Notes: a model not told the origin generated them from the sequence alone. Numbered from the stretch's first letter, positions 9,665 through 24,574 are shown. The stretch is DNA of 64,000 bases from Sapria himalayana (GCA_029783825.1 JAREIK010017920.1:29135-93134), one strand, 5' to 3'. A program made the numbers and translations.

Positions 9665-12537
9665 GATGCGACCATACCAATAGTAAAAAACAAGTTCTCA
9701 TTAGAACTATGAAATAAAATGTATTTTTGAGAAAATAGTTCTATGATGATTCATTAACTAGGAAGTTTTCGTGTTGTATTCAAATATTTTAAAACATAAA
9801 ATTTGCTATTAATTGTCTAAAATGAAAATATAAAAATTAGTACACCAAATGTTATTAAAAGTGATATGTAAAAAGTGTTTTGGATGAAAATAGTATACCA
9901 TATCTAATTAGATGATATATGTGACCAAACTAACACTAATATACTAGATCTCATTATAAATAAAATATGTTTGAGAGGAAATAGTACTAATATGATGGAT
10001 CTCCTTGGAAGGTCTCGTGTTACACTCAAATATTTTGAACATATTAATTTATTTTTAATTATCTAAAAAGATAATGTATATCCTATTACACCCACTTTTA
10101 TTAAAAGTGATAAGTTAAAAGTTTTTTTTGATGTCAATAGTACATCATATCTTAATAGCTAATGGAACCATACCAACACTAATATATTAAATTTCATTAA
10201 AACTCTAAAATCAAATATGCTTAGGTAGGTATAGTACAATGATGATGGATTACCTTGGAAGTTTTCTTATTTATTCAAATATTTTAAATTATAAAATTTG
10301 TTATTAATTATCTAAATGATAATATATATGTACTATTACACCAAATTTTATTAAAAGTGATAAGTTAAAATTGTTTTGAATGAAAAAAGTACACCATATC
10401 TTATTTGGGGATGCAAACATACTAATATTATTACACAAGATATCATTTAAACTTTGAAGTTAAATATGTCTAGGTGGAAATAGTACTAAGATGATAAATC
10501 ACTTTACAAGTTCTTGTATTGCATTCAAAAATTTTAAATGATAAAATTTGTCATTAATTATATAAAATGATATAATAATTATTAGTACAGTGAATTAATT
10601 AAAAGTGATTTGGATAAAAATAGTACACAAAATCTTATTAAGAGATATGATTATACTAACACTAATATACTAGATCACATTAAAATTTAGAAGTAAAATA
10701 TAATCTAGAAGGAATAGTACTAAGATGATGGATCGCTTTGGATGTTCTAGTATTGCATTCAAATATCTTAAATGATAATTTTTTTTAGTTATCTAAAATG
10801 ATAATATAAATACTAGTACATAGACTTTTATTTAAAATTGATTAGTTAAAAGTAATTTGAATTAAAATAGTATATTCCTCAGATATCAATAGGTGATGTG
10901 ATGATACTAACCTAATACACTAGATATTATTAGAAATTTAAAGTTAAATATATTTAGATGGGAATAGTACTAAGATGATGGATCACTTTTGAAGTTTACG
11001 TATTACATTTAAATATTTTAAATGATAAAATTTGTTATTAATTGTCTAAAATTATAATAAAAATACTAGCACATTGTATTTTATTAAAATTGATAAGTAA
11101 AAAGTATTTTGGATGAAAATAGTTAATCAAATCTTATATAAAATATTTTATTAAAATCACATCTTTTAAGAGATGCGATCATACCAATAATAATATATTT
11201 TACTAAGAGATATGATTATACTAACACTAATATACTAGATCACATTAAAATTTAGAAGTAAAATATAATCTAGAAGGAATAGTACTAAGATGATGGATCG
11301 CTTTGGATGTTCTAGTATTGCATTCAAATATCTTAAATGATAATTTTTTTTAGTTATCTAAAATGATAATATAAATACTAGTACATAGACTTTTATTTAA
11401 AATTGATTAGTTAAAAGTAATTTGAATTAAAATAGTATATTCCTCAGATATCAATAGGTGATGTGATGATACTAACCTAATACACTAGATATTATTAGAA
11501 ATTTAAAGTTAAATATATTTAGATGGGAATAGTACTAAGATGATGGATCACTTTTGAAGTTTACGTATTACATTTAAATATTTTAAATGATAAAATTTGT
11601 TATTAATTGTCTAAAATTATAATAAAAATACTAGCACATTGTATTTTATTAAAATTGATAAGTAAAAAGTATTTTGGATGAAAATAGTTAATCAAATCTT
11701 ATATAAAATATTTTATTAAAATCACATCTTTTAAGAGATGCGATCATACCAATAATAATATATTATATAAAAAATAGAACTATGAAGTTAAATGTGTTTG
11801 GATAGGATTATTACTAAAATGATGAATCACTTAAGAAATTCTTAATTTGCAATCAAATAACTCTTTAAGAGACGTGACCATGCCAATAATAATATAATAA
11901 AACTCATTTAAACCATGATGTCAATGTATTTGGCTATAAATAGTATTAAGATAATAGATTACCTAGGAAATTCTCGTGTTGTATTTAAATATTTTAAATG
12001 TTAAAATTTTCTAATATTTGGATAAAATAATAATATAAATAATAGTACACAAAATTAATTAAAAGTGATAAATTAAAAGTGTTTTGATTGAGAATAGTAC
12101 ACTAGATCTCATTAGGGGATGTGATCATAGCAACACTAATACACTATATCTTATTACAACTCTGAAGTTAAATGTATTTGGGTAGGAATAGTACTAAAAT
12201 GATGGATTACCTATCAAGGTATTGTGTTGCATTTACATATTTTAAATGATAAAATTTACTATTATTTGGCTAAAATCACAATATAAATAAAAGTGCATAG
12301 AATTTCATTAAAAGTTATACGTTAATATTGTTTTGCATGAAAATAATACACCCTCAATCTCATTCGGGGATCCAACCATACCAACATTATGACACTATCT
12401 CTCATTAAAACTCTAAAATTCAATTTATCCGGGTAGGAATAGTACTAAGATGATGGATGGCTATCGAAATTCATATTTTGCATTCAAATATATTAAATGA
12501 TAAAATTTGTTATTAATATCCAATAATGATAATATAA
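9665..12537 (+). repeat. ~250-bp satellite array, forward segment 2
   Basis: The array resumes exactly at the target duplication with GATGCGACCATACCAATAG and continues as diverged forward monomers. It contains a recent 565-bp tandem duplication and ends where a GGGGAAATTGTC-type transposon terminus begins. Confidence 0.85.
10641..11765 (+). repeat. 565-bp tandem duplication within the satellite
   Basis: The sequence starting AGAGATATGATTATACTAAC at 10,641 repeats from 11,206. The offset is 565 bases at every landmark checked (for example TTAAGAGATGCGATC at 11,166 and 11,731), and the two copies look identical by eye. The unit covers about 2.25 monomers. Neighbouring monomers are clearly diverged, so this duplication is recent. 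Confidence 0.9.
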
Positions 12538-13087
12538 AGGGGAAATTGTCCTTTGGTGCACTTCCCAAAAATCTTTGAAAAAGGATAAAGTTTTAATATT
12601 TGAATACAAGTGCACCAAATGCTTAACTAATTGAATTTTAGTGCACTCTAATATAATAAACTAAAAATACCCTTAACTACATCGACACCCAATGATGTGC
12701 ATACACACTCAATGAGCAACATGGACAACTGGTGGGCTACATGGACCTCAACTAGAAGCTGTAAAGTTCTAGTAGATCATGGTTGAGATCTAAAAGCTCG
12801 TGGTTTAGATCGAAGAGCTCGTGGTTGAGATCGAAGAGGTCGTGGTAGAGCTCTACAAGCTCATGGTCGAGATGCAGAGAACATCGTTGAGCTCCGCGAG
12901 CTCTTGATCGAGCTCTAGTAACTTGTCATTGAGCTCCACGAGCTCATGAAGAGCTCTAATAGCTCGTCGTCAAACTCTAAGAGGAATCTTGTGGAGCTCC
13001 AAGAGCTTTTGATCGAACTCCACAAGCTTGTAGTCAAGTTCCAAGACCTTGTGGTTGAGATCCAGGAGCTAGTGGTATAGCTCCAAG
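12538..13087. mobile_element. truncated GAGCTC-core TIR element
   Basis: The left end AGGGGAAATTGTC interrupts a satellite monomer. It is followed by the AT-rich subterminal sequence and then a core full of AGCTC and GAGCTC words, as in the four complete elements at 47.9-52.6 kb. A degenerate hAT MITE enters at about 13,088. A scrap of the far side (TTTGTGCACTGAATTTTG, about 13,551-13,569) follows, but the right terminus is missing. The satellite resumes out of phase, which implies a deletion. Confidence 0.65.
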
Positions 13088-13549
13088 TAGAAGTATCGAC
13101 TAGGCCGGGTGGCTCGGACTCGGCCCAAAGCCCTGCTCGGTTAAGTCATGCCTAGCTTAGCATGGCATAGTCTCGGGTCGTGCCCGGGCCCTTTCTGGGC
13201 AGACCCTCAGAACAACTCATTCCATGACGTACCGAGGGAATTCAATCTGCGTGTCGTGCTAAGTATGACCCGGGTGCCTGGCACATGGGAACAACATGGG
13301 CGAAGGCATGACGTAGTGACGGGCGACACATGATAGGCAACGTAGCAATGGCCAGATCTGCGTTGGGCGATATCCCACTCACGATGGGTCGGCGACACCC
13401 CAAGGGGCAACAGCTCGGCGATGCCCCACGGGGCGACGGCACGACGACGGCACTACGACCCCCCACAGGGCGACGACAAGGCGACCCCCCTGGCAATGGC
13501 ACGGCGATGCCCCCCGGGCGACGACATGGCAACCTGCCACGGGCGACAT
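13088..13549. mobile_element. degenerate hAT-type MITE nested in the previous element
   Basis: It begins with TAGAAGTATCGACTAGGC, a decayed TAGAGGTGTCAAACGGGC terminus. It continues as a GC-rich body (GGCTCGGACTCGGCC, GGGCGACGGCACGACG) resembling the cores of the MITEs at 2,106 and 35 kb. No right terminus is recognisable. Short frames in it are by-products of GC content. Confidence 0.5.
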
Positions 13550-13570
13550 TTTTGTGCACTGAATTTTGAA

Positions 13571-16500
13571 ATAATAATATAATAAGATGATGGATTAACT
13601 AAAAAGTTCTTGTGTTGCATTCAAATAGCTTAAATTATAAAATTTGTGATTAATTGTCTTAAATGATTATATAATAATATTAAAATGAATTTCATTATAA
13701 TTACTAAGTTAAAATTATTTTGGATTAAAATATCACACCATATCTCATTATGGAATGCGATATTACTAACAAAAATACACTATTTTTCATTAAAATTTTG
13801 AAATTAAACATGTTAAGGTGGAACAAGTGCTAAGATGATAGATCACTTTAGAAATTCTCATGATGCATTCAAATATTTTAAATGATAAAATTTACTTTTA
13901 ATTTTTTGAAATGATAATATAAATACTAGTATACCGAATTATATTAAAAGTAATACATTAACAATATTTTGAATAGAAATAGTACACTAGATATCATTAA
14001 GAGTTTTGATCATATCAACACTAATACACTAGATCTTATTAAAACTCGGAAGATAATTGTATTTGGGTGGAAATTGTACTAAGATTGTTGATCACATTGA
14101 AAGATTTCGTGTTGCATTAAAATATCTTTAATGATAAAATTACTATTAATTATCTAAAATAATAATATAAATACTAGTACACCAAATTTCATTAAAAGTG
14201 ATAAGTTAAAAGTATTTTGGATAAGAATAGTTCATCAAATCTTATTAGGGGATGTAATCATACCAACAATAATACACTAAATTTCATTAAAATTTTAACG
14301 TTGAATGTGTTTGAGTAGGAATAGTACTAAGGTGATGGATCACCTTGAAAGTACTAGTATTGTATTCAAATATCTTAATTAATAAAATTTATTATTAATT
14401 AATTGAAATAATAATATAAATACTCGTACACTTAATTTCATAAAAAGTAAAAAGTAAAAAACATTTTGGATGAAAATAGTACATCATATCTTATTAAAAA
14501 ATACAACCAAATCAACACCAATATACTAGATCTCATTCAAATTTTGAAGTTAAATTAATTTTGCTATGAATAGTACTAAGTTGAGAGATAACCTTGGATG
14601 CTCTATTGTTACAATACTATATTTTTATTTTAAAAATTTACTATTAATTGTTTGAAATGGTAATATAACTACTAGTGCATCAAATTTAATTAAAATTAAT
14701 AAGTTAAAAGTGTTTTGAATTAAATAGTAGACCAGATCTATTTAGGAGATATGATCATACCAACATTAATATATTAGATCTCATTAAAATACTAAAGTTA
14801 AATATATTTGAGTAGGAATAATACTAAGATGATGGATCATCTTAGAAATTGTCATGTTGCTTTTAAATATCTTAAATAATAAAATTTATTTTTAATTATT
14901 TAAATAATAATAATAATACTAATGTACTGGTTCTCATAAGAACTCCAAAGTTAAATATGTTTGGTCTTGATAACTACCAAGATGATTGAGCAATGTGGAA
15001 GTTTGTAGTATGCACATATGTTGGGGTTAGCAATGAGGGATTGGGTGGAGGGTGAAAAAAAATAAAAAAAATACAAGAAAACTGAATTTATTCAAAAGTA
15101 TAAAGTTAAAAGTGTTTTGGAAGAGAATAGTACACTAGATACCATTAGGGGATGCGACAAGATCTCAATTGTACTCAAATGTCAAATTTGTTTAGGCTGG
15201 AATAGTACTAAGATGATCGATATCTTGAAAGTTCTCATGCTACATTAGTATTTTTATTGATAAAATTTACAATTAATTGTTATAAAGGATAATAAATACT
15301 TGTACACTAAATTAATAAAAAGTCTCAAGTAAAAAGTGTTTTGGATGAAAATAATATACCTGATCTTATTAGAGAATGTGACCAAAAAAAATACTAATAC
15401 ACTAGATCTCATTAGAATTTTGAAGTTAAATTTGCTATTAATTGTCTAAAATGATAATTCAAATTCCAGTACATCGAATTTCATAAAAAATAATAAGTTA
15501 AAAGTGTTTTGAATGAAAATATTACATTTGATGCAATTACGGGATGCTACTATATCAATACTAATATACTAGAAATCATTAGAATTATATTGTTAAATAT
15601 GTTTGAATAAGAATAGTACTGAAATGATGGATAACCCTGGAAGTTCTTATATTATATTCACATATCTTAAATAATAAAATTTACTATTAATTATCTAAAA
15701 TGCTTACTAAAATAAAAGTATATTGAAGTTCATTAAAAGTGATAAGTTAAGAGTATTTTGGATGAGAATCGTACACCATATTTCAATAGAGAAAGTGAAT
15801 ATACAAACACTAATACACTAAATCTTAATGGAACTCTAAAATTAATTATATTTTTAGGCGAATTGTATTAAGATGATAGATCACCTTGGAAGTTCTCATA
15901 TTGTATTAAAATATCTTAAATAATAAATTTGTTATTAATTATCTGAAAAAATTATATAAATACTAGTATATTGAATTTCAAAGTGTTATGTTAAAAGGGA
16001 TTTGGTTGAGAATAGTAAACTAGATATCTATAGGGGATGCAACTATACCAACACTAATAGACTAAATCTAATTAGAACTCTAAATTTAAAAATGTTTAAG
16101 TGAGAATAGTACTAAGATGATATTTCACCTTGGAAGTGTTCAATTTGCATTCAAAAATTATAAATGATAAAATTTAATCTTTAATAGATCTCATTTGGGA
16201 ATGTGACCATATAACAATACATGATCTCATTAGAAATCTAAAATTAAATGTATTTAACTGAGAATAGTTCTAAGATAATAAATCATATTGGAAATTCTTT
16301 TATTCCATTTAAATATCTTAAATTATAAAATATGCTAATAATTAGATAAAATAATAATATAAATAATAATACATTGAATTTCATTAAAAGTAATAAGTTA
16401 AAAGTATTTTGGATGAGAATAACACACCAGATTTCAGTAGGGGATGCAACCATACGAACACTAATACATTAGAACTCATTAAAACTTTAAAGTTAAATGT

Positions 16501-18978
16501 ATTTATATGAGAATAGTACTAAGATTATCGATCACCTTGAAAGTTCTCATGGTGCATTCAAATATGTTAAATAAAAAAATATGCAATTAATTATTTTAAA
16601 TTATAATATAAATACTAGTATACTTAATTTCATTAAAAGGGATAAGTTAAAAGTGTTTTAGATAAAACTAGTATACCATATCTCATTAGGGGATTTGATC
16701 AAACAACACTAATACACTAGATCTCATTAGAAATATAAAGTTAAATATATTTGGATGAGAATAATACAAAAATGACGGATCACCTTGGAAGTTCTCATGT
16801 TGCTTTCAAAGATATTATATTATAAAATGTGTATTTCTTATCTAAAATGATAATATAAATATTAGTACACCGAATATCATTAAAAGTGAAGTTAAAAGTG
16901 TTATAGATGAGAAAAGTATATCAGATATTATTAAGGGACATGATCATACTAACACTTATACACTAGATCCCATTAGAATATAAAATTAAATGTATTTGGG
17001 CAAGAATAATAGAAAGATGATGGATCACCTTGGCTTGGATGTTCTCATATATCATTTAAATATATAAAACGATAAACTTTAAAATTAATTATATGAAATG
17101 ATAATATAAATACTAGTACAACAAATATCATTAAAAGTAATAAGTTAAAAGTATTTTGAATGAGAAAAGTATAGCAGATCTCATTATGGGTTGTGACCAT
17201 ACCAACACTGATATATTAGATCTTATTAGAATTTTGAAATAAAATGTGTTTAGGTGGGGATAGTATTAAGATGTTGGATCATCTGGGAAGTTCTCATTTC
17301 TCTAGTTCTATTCAAATATTTTAAATGATACAATTTTCTATTAATTGTCTAAAATAATAATATAAACTCTGGACTCTGGACTCTGGACTTGTACATCGAA
17401 TTTCATTACAAATGATAAGTTAAAAGTGTTTTAAATAAAAATAGTACATCAGATCTAATTAGGAGATGCTACAATACTAACACTAATATACTTGATCTCA
17501 TTAGAACTCTGGACTTAAATTTGCTATTAATTATCTGAAATTATAATATAAATACTAGTATGTCGAATTTCATTAAAAGTGACAAGTTAAAAGTATTTTA
17601 GATAAAAATAGTACACCAAATCTTGTTAGCAGATGTGACCAAACCAATACTAATACACTAGATCTCAATATAACTTTGAAGTTAAATATATTGGGGAGGG
17701 AATAGTACTAAGATAATGGATCACCATGAAAGTTTTCATATTATTGCATTCAAATATATTAAATGATAAAGTTTTCTATTAAGTTTTTCAAATTATAATA
17801 TAAATACTAGTACAACTAATTTAATTAATATTGATAAGTTAAAAGTATTTTGAATAAATATTATACACTAGATCACATTAAGATGCGACCATACCAACAA
17901 TAATACACTTGATCTCTTTAGAACTCTAAAGTTAAATTTGTTATTACTTGTGTGAAATGATAATATAAATATTACTACACCAAATTTTATTAAAAGTGAT
18001 ATGTTAATAGTATTTTGGATGAAAATAGTATATCAAAATTAATTAGGGGACGTGACCAAGCCAACACTATTACACAAAATCTCTTTAGAATATTAAAGTT
18101 AAATGTGTTTGTGTGGGAATAATACTTAGATAATGTATATCATTTGAAGTTCATGTGTTGCATTCAAATATCTTAATTGACAAAATTTGCTATTAATTAT
18201 TTAAAATGATAATATAAAACTAGTACAACAAACTTATTAATATTGATAAGTTAAAAATATTTTGATTTAGAATAGTACACCAGATCTTTTTAGGGGATGT
18301 AACCATACCAATCCTAATACACTAGATCTCATTAGAACTCTTAAGTTTAATGTATTTGGACACGAATAATACTAAGATGATGGATCAACTTGAAAGTTCT
18401 CATTTTGTATTCAAATATTTTAAATGATAAAATTTGTTATTATTTATCTAAAATGATAATATAAATACTAGTTACTCAAATTTTATTAAAAATCATAAGT
18501 TAAAATTGTTTTGGAATAGAATTGTACACCTAACCTCAATAGCAAAAACCACCATAACAATACTAATATAGTATATCTTTTAGAACTAAAAATTTAATGT
18601 AATTGATTGGGAATAGTTCTAAGTTGATGGATCACCATAGAATTTCTCATGTTGTATTCAAATATTTTCGAAGATAAAATTTGCAATTAATTATTTGAAA
18701 CGATAGTATTAATACTTGTACACAAATTTCATGAAAAGTGATAAGTTAAAAGTGTTTTGGATGAAATCTTGTACACCGGATCTTATTACGGAATACCAAC
18801 ACTAATATATAAGATCTCATTAGAACTATGAAACTAATATATTTGAGTGAGAATAATACTAAGATGATGAATCATCTTTAAACTTCTCATATTGTATTCA
18901 AATATTTAAAATGATAAAATTTTCTATTAATTATCTGAAATAATAATAACAATAATAATAACAATAATAATAATAATA

Positions 18979-19015
<37 letters not shown>

Positions 19016-19130
19016 AGTACACCCAATTTCATTAAAAATGATAAAATAAAAGTGTATTAAATGAAATTTGTACACTAGATCTCATTAAGGGATGCGACCA
19101 TACAAACCCTAATAAGCTAGATCATGTTAT
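13571..19130 (+). repeat. ~250-bp satellite array, forward segment 3
   Basis: About 22 diverged forward monomers, for example the GTGATAAGTTAAAAGT block at 14,199 and its equivalent about 250 bases later. A few units are shortened or have small expansions, such as three CTCTGGA repeats near 17,365-17,386. No gene is visible. Confidence 0.85.
18941..19015 (+). repeat. compound microsatellite (AAT/AAC)n-(AT)n-(AC)n
   Basis: TAATAATAAC-type triplets pass into an AT run and then an AC run, all inside one satellite monomer. The leucine-rich minus-strand frame across it is an artefact. Confidence 0.9.
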
Positions 19131-22100
19131 AATTTTGGAACCTATGATTATTTGGGTTTGTTTGACGGTCGAACCGACCCAAACAGTCCAAAAAAATCAA
19201 TTACATTTCTCTCTGTCTCCTCTCAACTCTCATTTTTTTCTCTTACTTTTGGCTTTCAACTTTTGGGACTCGGGGGTGGACTGTGGACTATAAGTGTGAC
19301 CTATCAATTATTGTGTGGTGTAGACTTTAAAAAAGCAATGTTATTTTACTCATTATAATTTATGGGTATTTTTTGTATTGTTTAGTTGAGTTTTATTTTA
19401 AAATTTTAGTTAACGTTAGTTTAAAGTTTAAACTTAAAAAAAAATTAGTTTAATTAACTTTAATTAATATTTTAATTTAAAAACATTAAAATTTAAATAC
19501 AATATAATTAAAAAATAAATATAAAATAAAAATGACAAATAGTTTTTTTAATTACGATAAAGAAATTAATCTAAATGTAAACATAAAAAATTGTAATATA
19601 GATAATGAAAACCCTGCGAAAAGGTCCGAGCCCGTCGAAATATTAGTTTCTCTGGTTACCTCGACACAAACATCTAAAAAATAAAAATAAAATTATAAGA
19701 AAATCAATAGTTTGTACTTACTTTAATTTAATACAATAAAAATTATTAAGGTTGCCGAAGAAGAATTGGCACAATACAAAGATTATAAAAAAAGTTAAAC
19801 TATAAGAGTTCGTATGGGATTGGGCACCTTAAGAGGTATGCTAAATAATGCACCAAAAAATATGGTGCATTAAATCCTAGGCAAGCCCAACTCATCAGTG
19901 GTTCTTTGAGCCTGGATCCAATCCAGCCTCTATGTTTACCCCCTTCATATCCCGCAATGAGTTAAGGAGAAAAGACATGGCCAAATTGATCACCATGCTG
20001 GATGTTCCAATTAGATTTTTGAAGGATCAAAGAGTAGTCAGTATCATGTAGACTTATTTTTAGCATGTATATCATATGATTCCTAGGTCCACATCTAGGA
20101 AAGACATTCTAAAATACTATAACATAGAAATAAAAATAATAATTAATGAATTTAGGAATTATAGTGGAGTGATGTGCATTGTGTCTGATATCTAGAATAA
20201 TCATAATGACGTATCTTATGCATGCCTCACTACCTACTATGTAGATTTTAAAGGGATACTAAATAAAAAAAAATATTGGGATTCTTAGAGATTCTTCATC
20301 CTCATGATGGCCCAGCCATTTATAAGTGCATAATAAAAATCATTAGAGAATATAAAATTCAAAATATAATATATAATATCACATTTGATAATACATCTAA
20401 CAATAGAGTATCCATTAACATGTTTGTTAGAACAATTAGAGATGAACCATTAAAAGAAATTTTCAATGATACATGTGTCACGTCATTAACCTCAAAGTAC
20501 ATACATGAATGAAGGTTATTTCCCCCACATTAAAAATCATATGTAACTAACTAAATTTTTTTTGTATGCCTCGCAGACAGTAGGAGTTATGTACTCTTTG
20601 GTTGTCTATGAGTTTAAAAAAAAGAAATTTTAATTTAATGTGAGATACTACTGGAATTACACATACCTTATGTTGGAGTTATGTGTTGGGTACAAATACG
20701 TGATATCCGATCACGTCAATAGTAAGAGTGATGAACTTATTATTGATGACACTTACTAGGCTATAGAAATTTCATTTATAAAAATTTTGAAGATTTTGTA
20801 TGATATGACTAACATGTGTTTGTCAATTTATACTCTCACCACTTGCATTTCACTTAGGTACATATGCAACATTAGTTGCATGTTTAGAAAGTTTAGAATT
20901 GACCTGACACTTTGTGATATGGTTGTAGAGATGGAAACCATGTACTTAAAGTATTGGTTTACCATTCCATCTCTTTATTTTCTAGTTGCCAACATGGACC
21001 TTAGTAAGGTGGAACTGGTAGAGAACTTTTTAACATACATATCCTCGTGCATGAACCAGGAAAACCAACTTGAAAATTTCATTCACGAGAAGTTGACTGA
21101 GCTATTTACATACTACAATAGTAGGTGTGGTGGTGGTGGTGGTGGTGAGGCTTTGAGTACTGACATGGATACCATATTTAGAGACAATGACTTTTCCATT
21201 CAAATAGTGAGGGGGAAACGATGAGGTGGACCTTCGAATAGGACCGAGATATCTCGGTACTTAGATATAGATTACTATTCAACCATATCACATTCTGATA
21301 ATAAGAATCTTGATATTTTACAGTGGTAAAAATTATGACTTCATATATCATGTGTTATCTAAGATGACACGAAATCTACTAACTCCTCCAGTATTGAGCA
21401 TAGCATCAGAGTCTACTTTTTCTATTGTAATGAATATGATTTCAAATAGAAGATCAAGATTTTGGCTAGATATTATTGAAGTATTAGCATGCATAAAAGA
21501 TTGATAGGATTCAAGCTTGGGAACCTAGGATCATGTTGGGAGCACAGGAAAAGCGGAGGAGTTAGTTACTGATAAAGATTTATTAGATATTGATGACGAT
21601 TGATAACTGATATGAGATTGAGACATTGATGATTGAGTTGGACGCTTGAGCCTACTTTACTACCTAAGGCCTGCTGCTATTGATACATTGATACTTATAT
21701 CATCATTGATCTTACCCTGACAAAATTTATATTTATCATTTTTGAATTATCTTTGTTTATTTTTTTCATCAATTTACTTTTAAGCTTGATTCAGACACTT
21801 ATATTTTTGTGATTTATATTTAATTGTATTAATGTTTTAGTTTTATTAATTCGGACATAATTAGTTTTTAAATTTTAATTGTTTAAGTTTTATTTAATTT
21901 AATAAATTAAAAATTAAATAATTAATTATTTATTTTAATTTAACTATTTAAGTATTAAATAATTAAAATTGTAATTTTTAATAATTTTTATTTTTGGACT
22001 AAAAATTTTCTAAACAACCCAACCCTTGCCCAAACCTTGCCCAAACTGCCAAACCTCACCCCATACTTGGCTCGAATAGGTTGGATTCAGTCTGTCCAGG

Positions 22101-22258
22101 CACGACTTGTCCTAAAATACTAAAAACCCAAGCCAACGGGTCATGCTGGGCTGATAATGCTAAAACTTTGTAGTGCCAGACATGGCATGGCACGGTGTCC
22201 TGATTAGGCCATCTAAAAATGTGTTGGGCAAGCCCTACCCTACCCGTTTGTCACCTCT
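19131..22258 (+). mobile_element. decayed hAT copy in the satellite
   Basis: It contains a transposase remnant (19,532-21,603), an AT-rich 3' region, and a GC-richer right end finishing CCGTTTGTCACCTCTG, a decayed GTTTGACACCTCTA. The left terminus has been lost; only GGTCGAACCGACCC near 19,168 recalls the GC-rich left end, so the left limit is approximate. Satellite flanks both sides within the same part of the monomer, consistent with an original simple insertion. Confidence 0.8.
19532..21603 (+). pseudogene. hAT transposase remnant
   Basis: It aligns along its whole length with the transposase at 6,865, from an ATGACAAATA start to a GATGACGATTGA end. Recognisable pieces are the BED tail (near 19,810-19,860), the core with FDNTSNN (20,390), the DLSKVE region (about 20,998) and the dimerisation segment LLTPPVLSIASEST (21,376-21,417). 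Stops and frameshifts are scattered through it, for example in the BED zinc-binding stretch, so no protein can be made. Confidence 0.88.
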
Positions 22259-22259
22259 G

Positions 22260-24147
22260 CATTAAACTCTGAATTTAAATATATTTGGATGGGAATAATA
22301 ATAATAATAATATGATAGACCACCTTGAAAGTTTTTGTATTGCATTCAAATATCTTAAATGATAAAATTTGTTTTTAATTGTCTAAAATGATAATATAGA
22401 TACTAGTACACTGAATTTCAATAAAAGTGATAAGTTAAAAGTGCTTTGGATAAAATTAGGACATTAAATATTATTAGAGGATGTGACTATATTAATACTA
22501 ATATATTAGATTTTATTAGAATTTTAAAGTTAAATATGTTTGGGGATAAAAGTACTAAGATGATAGATCATCTTGAAAGTTTTCATGTTGTATTTAAAAA
22601 TTTTAAATGATAAAATTCACTATTAATTTTCTGAAATGATAATATAAATACAAGTGCACCAAATTTCATTAAACGTGATAAGTTAAAGTTGTTTTAGTTG
22701 AAAATAGTTACCAGGTCTAATTAGGGCATGCGACCATGTCTACACTAATACAATATATCTTATTAGAATTATGAAGTTAAATGAATTTGGATGGGAATAG
22801 TTCTAAGATAATTGATCATCTTAAAAGTTCTTGTATTTCATTCATAAAAATTAAATGATAAAATTTGATATTAATTGTCTATAATGATAATTTAAATACT
22901 AGTACACCAGATTTTATTAAAAGTGATATGTTAAAAGTGTTTTGCATGAAAATAGTACACTAGATCTCATTAGGAAATATGACCATGCAAACACTAATAT
23001 ACTAGATCTCATTAGAACTTTGAAATTAAATGTATTTGGAAGGAATAATACTGAGTTATGAATCACCTTGAAAGTTATTATATTGTATTCAAATATCTTA
23101 AATGATTTGAAATGATAATATAAATACTAGAATATCAATTTTTATTAAAAGTGACAATTTAAAGTGTTTTGAATTAGAATAGTACACCAGATCTCATTAG
23201 GGTATGCAACTATAGCAACACTAATATATTTGATCTCATTAGAACTCTGAACTCAAATTTATTTCGATGGAATAGTACTAAGATGATAGATCACCTTGAA
23301 TGTTTTTGTGTTGCATACAAATATTTTAAATGATAATATTTACTATAAATTTTCATCAATGATAATAAAAATACTAGTACAGTTAATTTTATTAAAAGTG
23401 ATAAGTTAAACGTATTTTGGATGAAAATAGTACACTAAATCTCATTAGAGGATGCAACCAAACTAACACTAATACACTATATCTTATTAGAACACTAAAT
23501 TTAAATTTATTTGGCCGGGAATATTACTAAGATAATTGATCACCCTAAAAGTTCTCGTATTATATTCAAATATTTTAAATGATAAAATTTATTAGTAATT
23601 ACATGAAATGATAATATAAATACTAGTATACTAAATTTCATTAAAAGTGATAAATTAAAATTATTTTGGATTAAAATAATATGCTATATCTCATTAAAGT
23701 ATGCAACTATATCAACACTAATACACTAGATTTCTTTAGAACTCTAAATTAGATTTGGTTGGGCAAGAATAGTACTAAGATGATTGATCACTTTGAAAGT
23801 TCCCATATTATATTTAAATATCTCAAATTATAAAATTTTTATTAATTATTTGAAATCATATTATAAATACACTTACATCGAATTTCATTGAAAGTGATAA
23901 GTTAAAAGTGTTTTGTATAAAAATAGTACATCATATCTCATTATGGAATGTTACCGTATCAATACTATTATACTAGATCTCATTAGAATTCTAATTAAAT
24001 GTTTTGAGTAGGATAGTACTATGATGATGAATCACTTGTAAGTTCTTATGTTGCATTCAAATATTTTAAATTATTAAATTTGCTATTATTTATCTTAAAT
24101 GATAATATAAATACAAGTACACTAAATTTCAATAAAAGTGATAAGTT
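22260..24147 (+). repeat. ~250-bp satellite array, forward segment 4
   Basis: The array resumes with ATTAAACTCTGAATTTAAAT just after the decayed right hAT end and continues for seven or eight monomers. It stops at AAAAGTGATAAG, where hAT-derived sequence begins. Confidence 0.85.
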
Positions 24148-24574
24148 TTATCTAGAAGCTACGACTACAAGATTCCTAATGGCTAACTAACATAAAAAGA
24201 TATTGTTAGAAGATCCAAGCTGTTGGATTAATTTCAAATGGCAAAGGCAATAAATCCGATGGCTATCGGGCTTATGCCCTTTTAAATTATAAAAAAGTCA
24301 AAAAAATAATAATTTTTTTATGAGATTTAGATTTTGGATTTTTCATTCAAATCTCTCAATTTTCTCACTCACACACTCTCTCTCTCTCCTCTCAGTCTCA
24401 TTTCTTTCTCTCTTTCTCTAAAGCTAAATTTTTATATTTAGATTAGAATATTTTCTAAAAGCTTAAAGAACATGGATATGGAATAAAGATATGGTTGTTT
24501 TTTATGTTTCAATTTTATTGCCTAACATACCAGGTGTGGGTTGTGGTTTTTCTTTCTCTTTATCATCTCTTATT

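Noticed and set aside
9417..9701. Arg/Gly/Ala-rich minus-strand frames at the right end of the hAT element
   Set aside because: They are by-products of GGCACGG repeats, and they run through the terminus into satellite.
13148..13569. Frames in the GC-rich patch at 13.1-13.6 kb
   Set aside because: The patch is a degenerate MITE body; frames overlap on both strands and match no protein family I recognise.
17365..17390. Three CTCTGGA repeats
   Set aside because: A tiny slippage event in a satellite unit, too short to matter.
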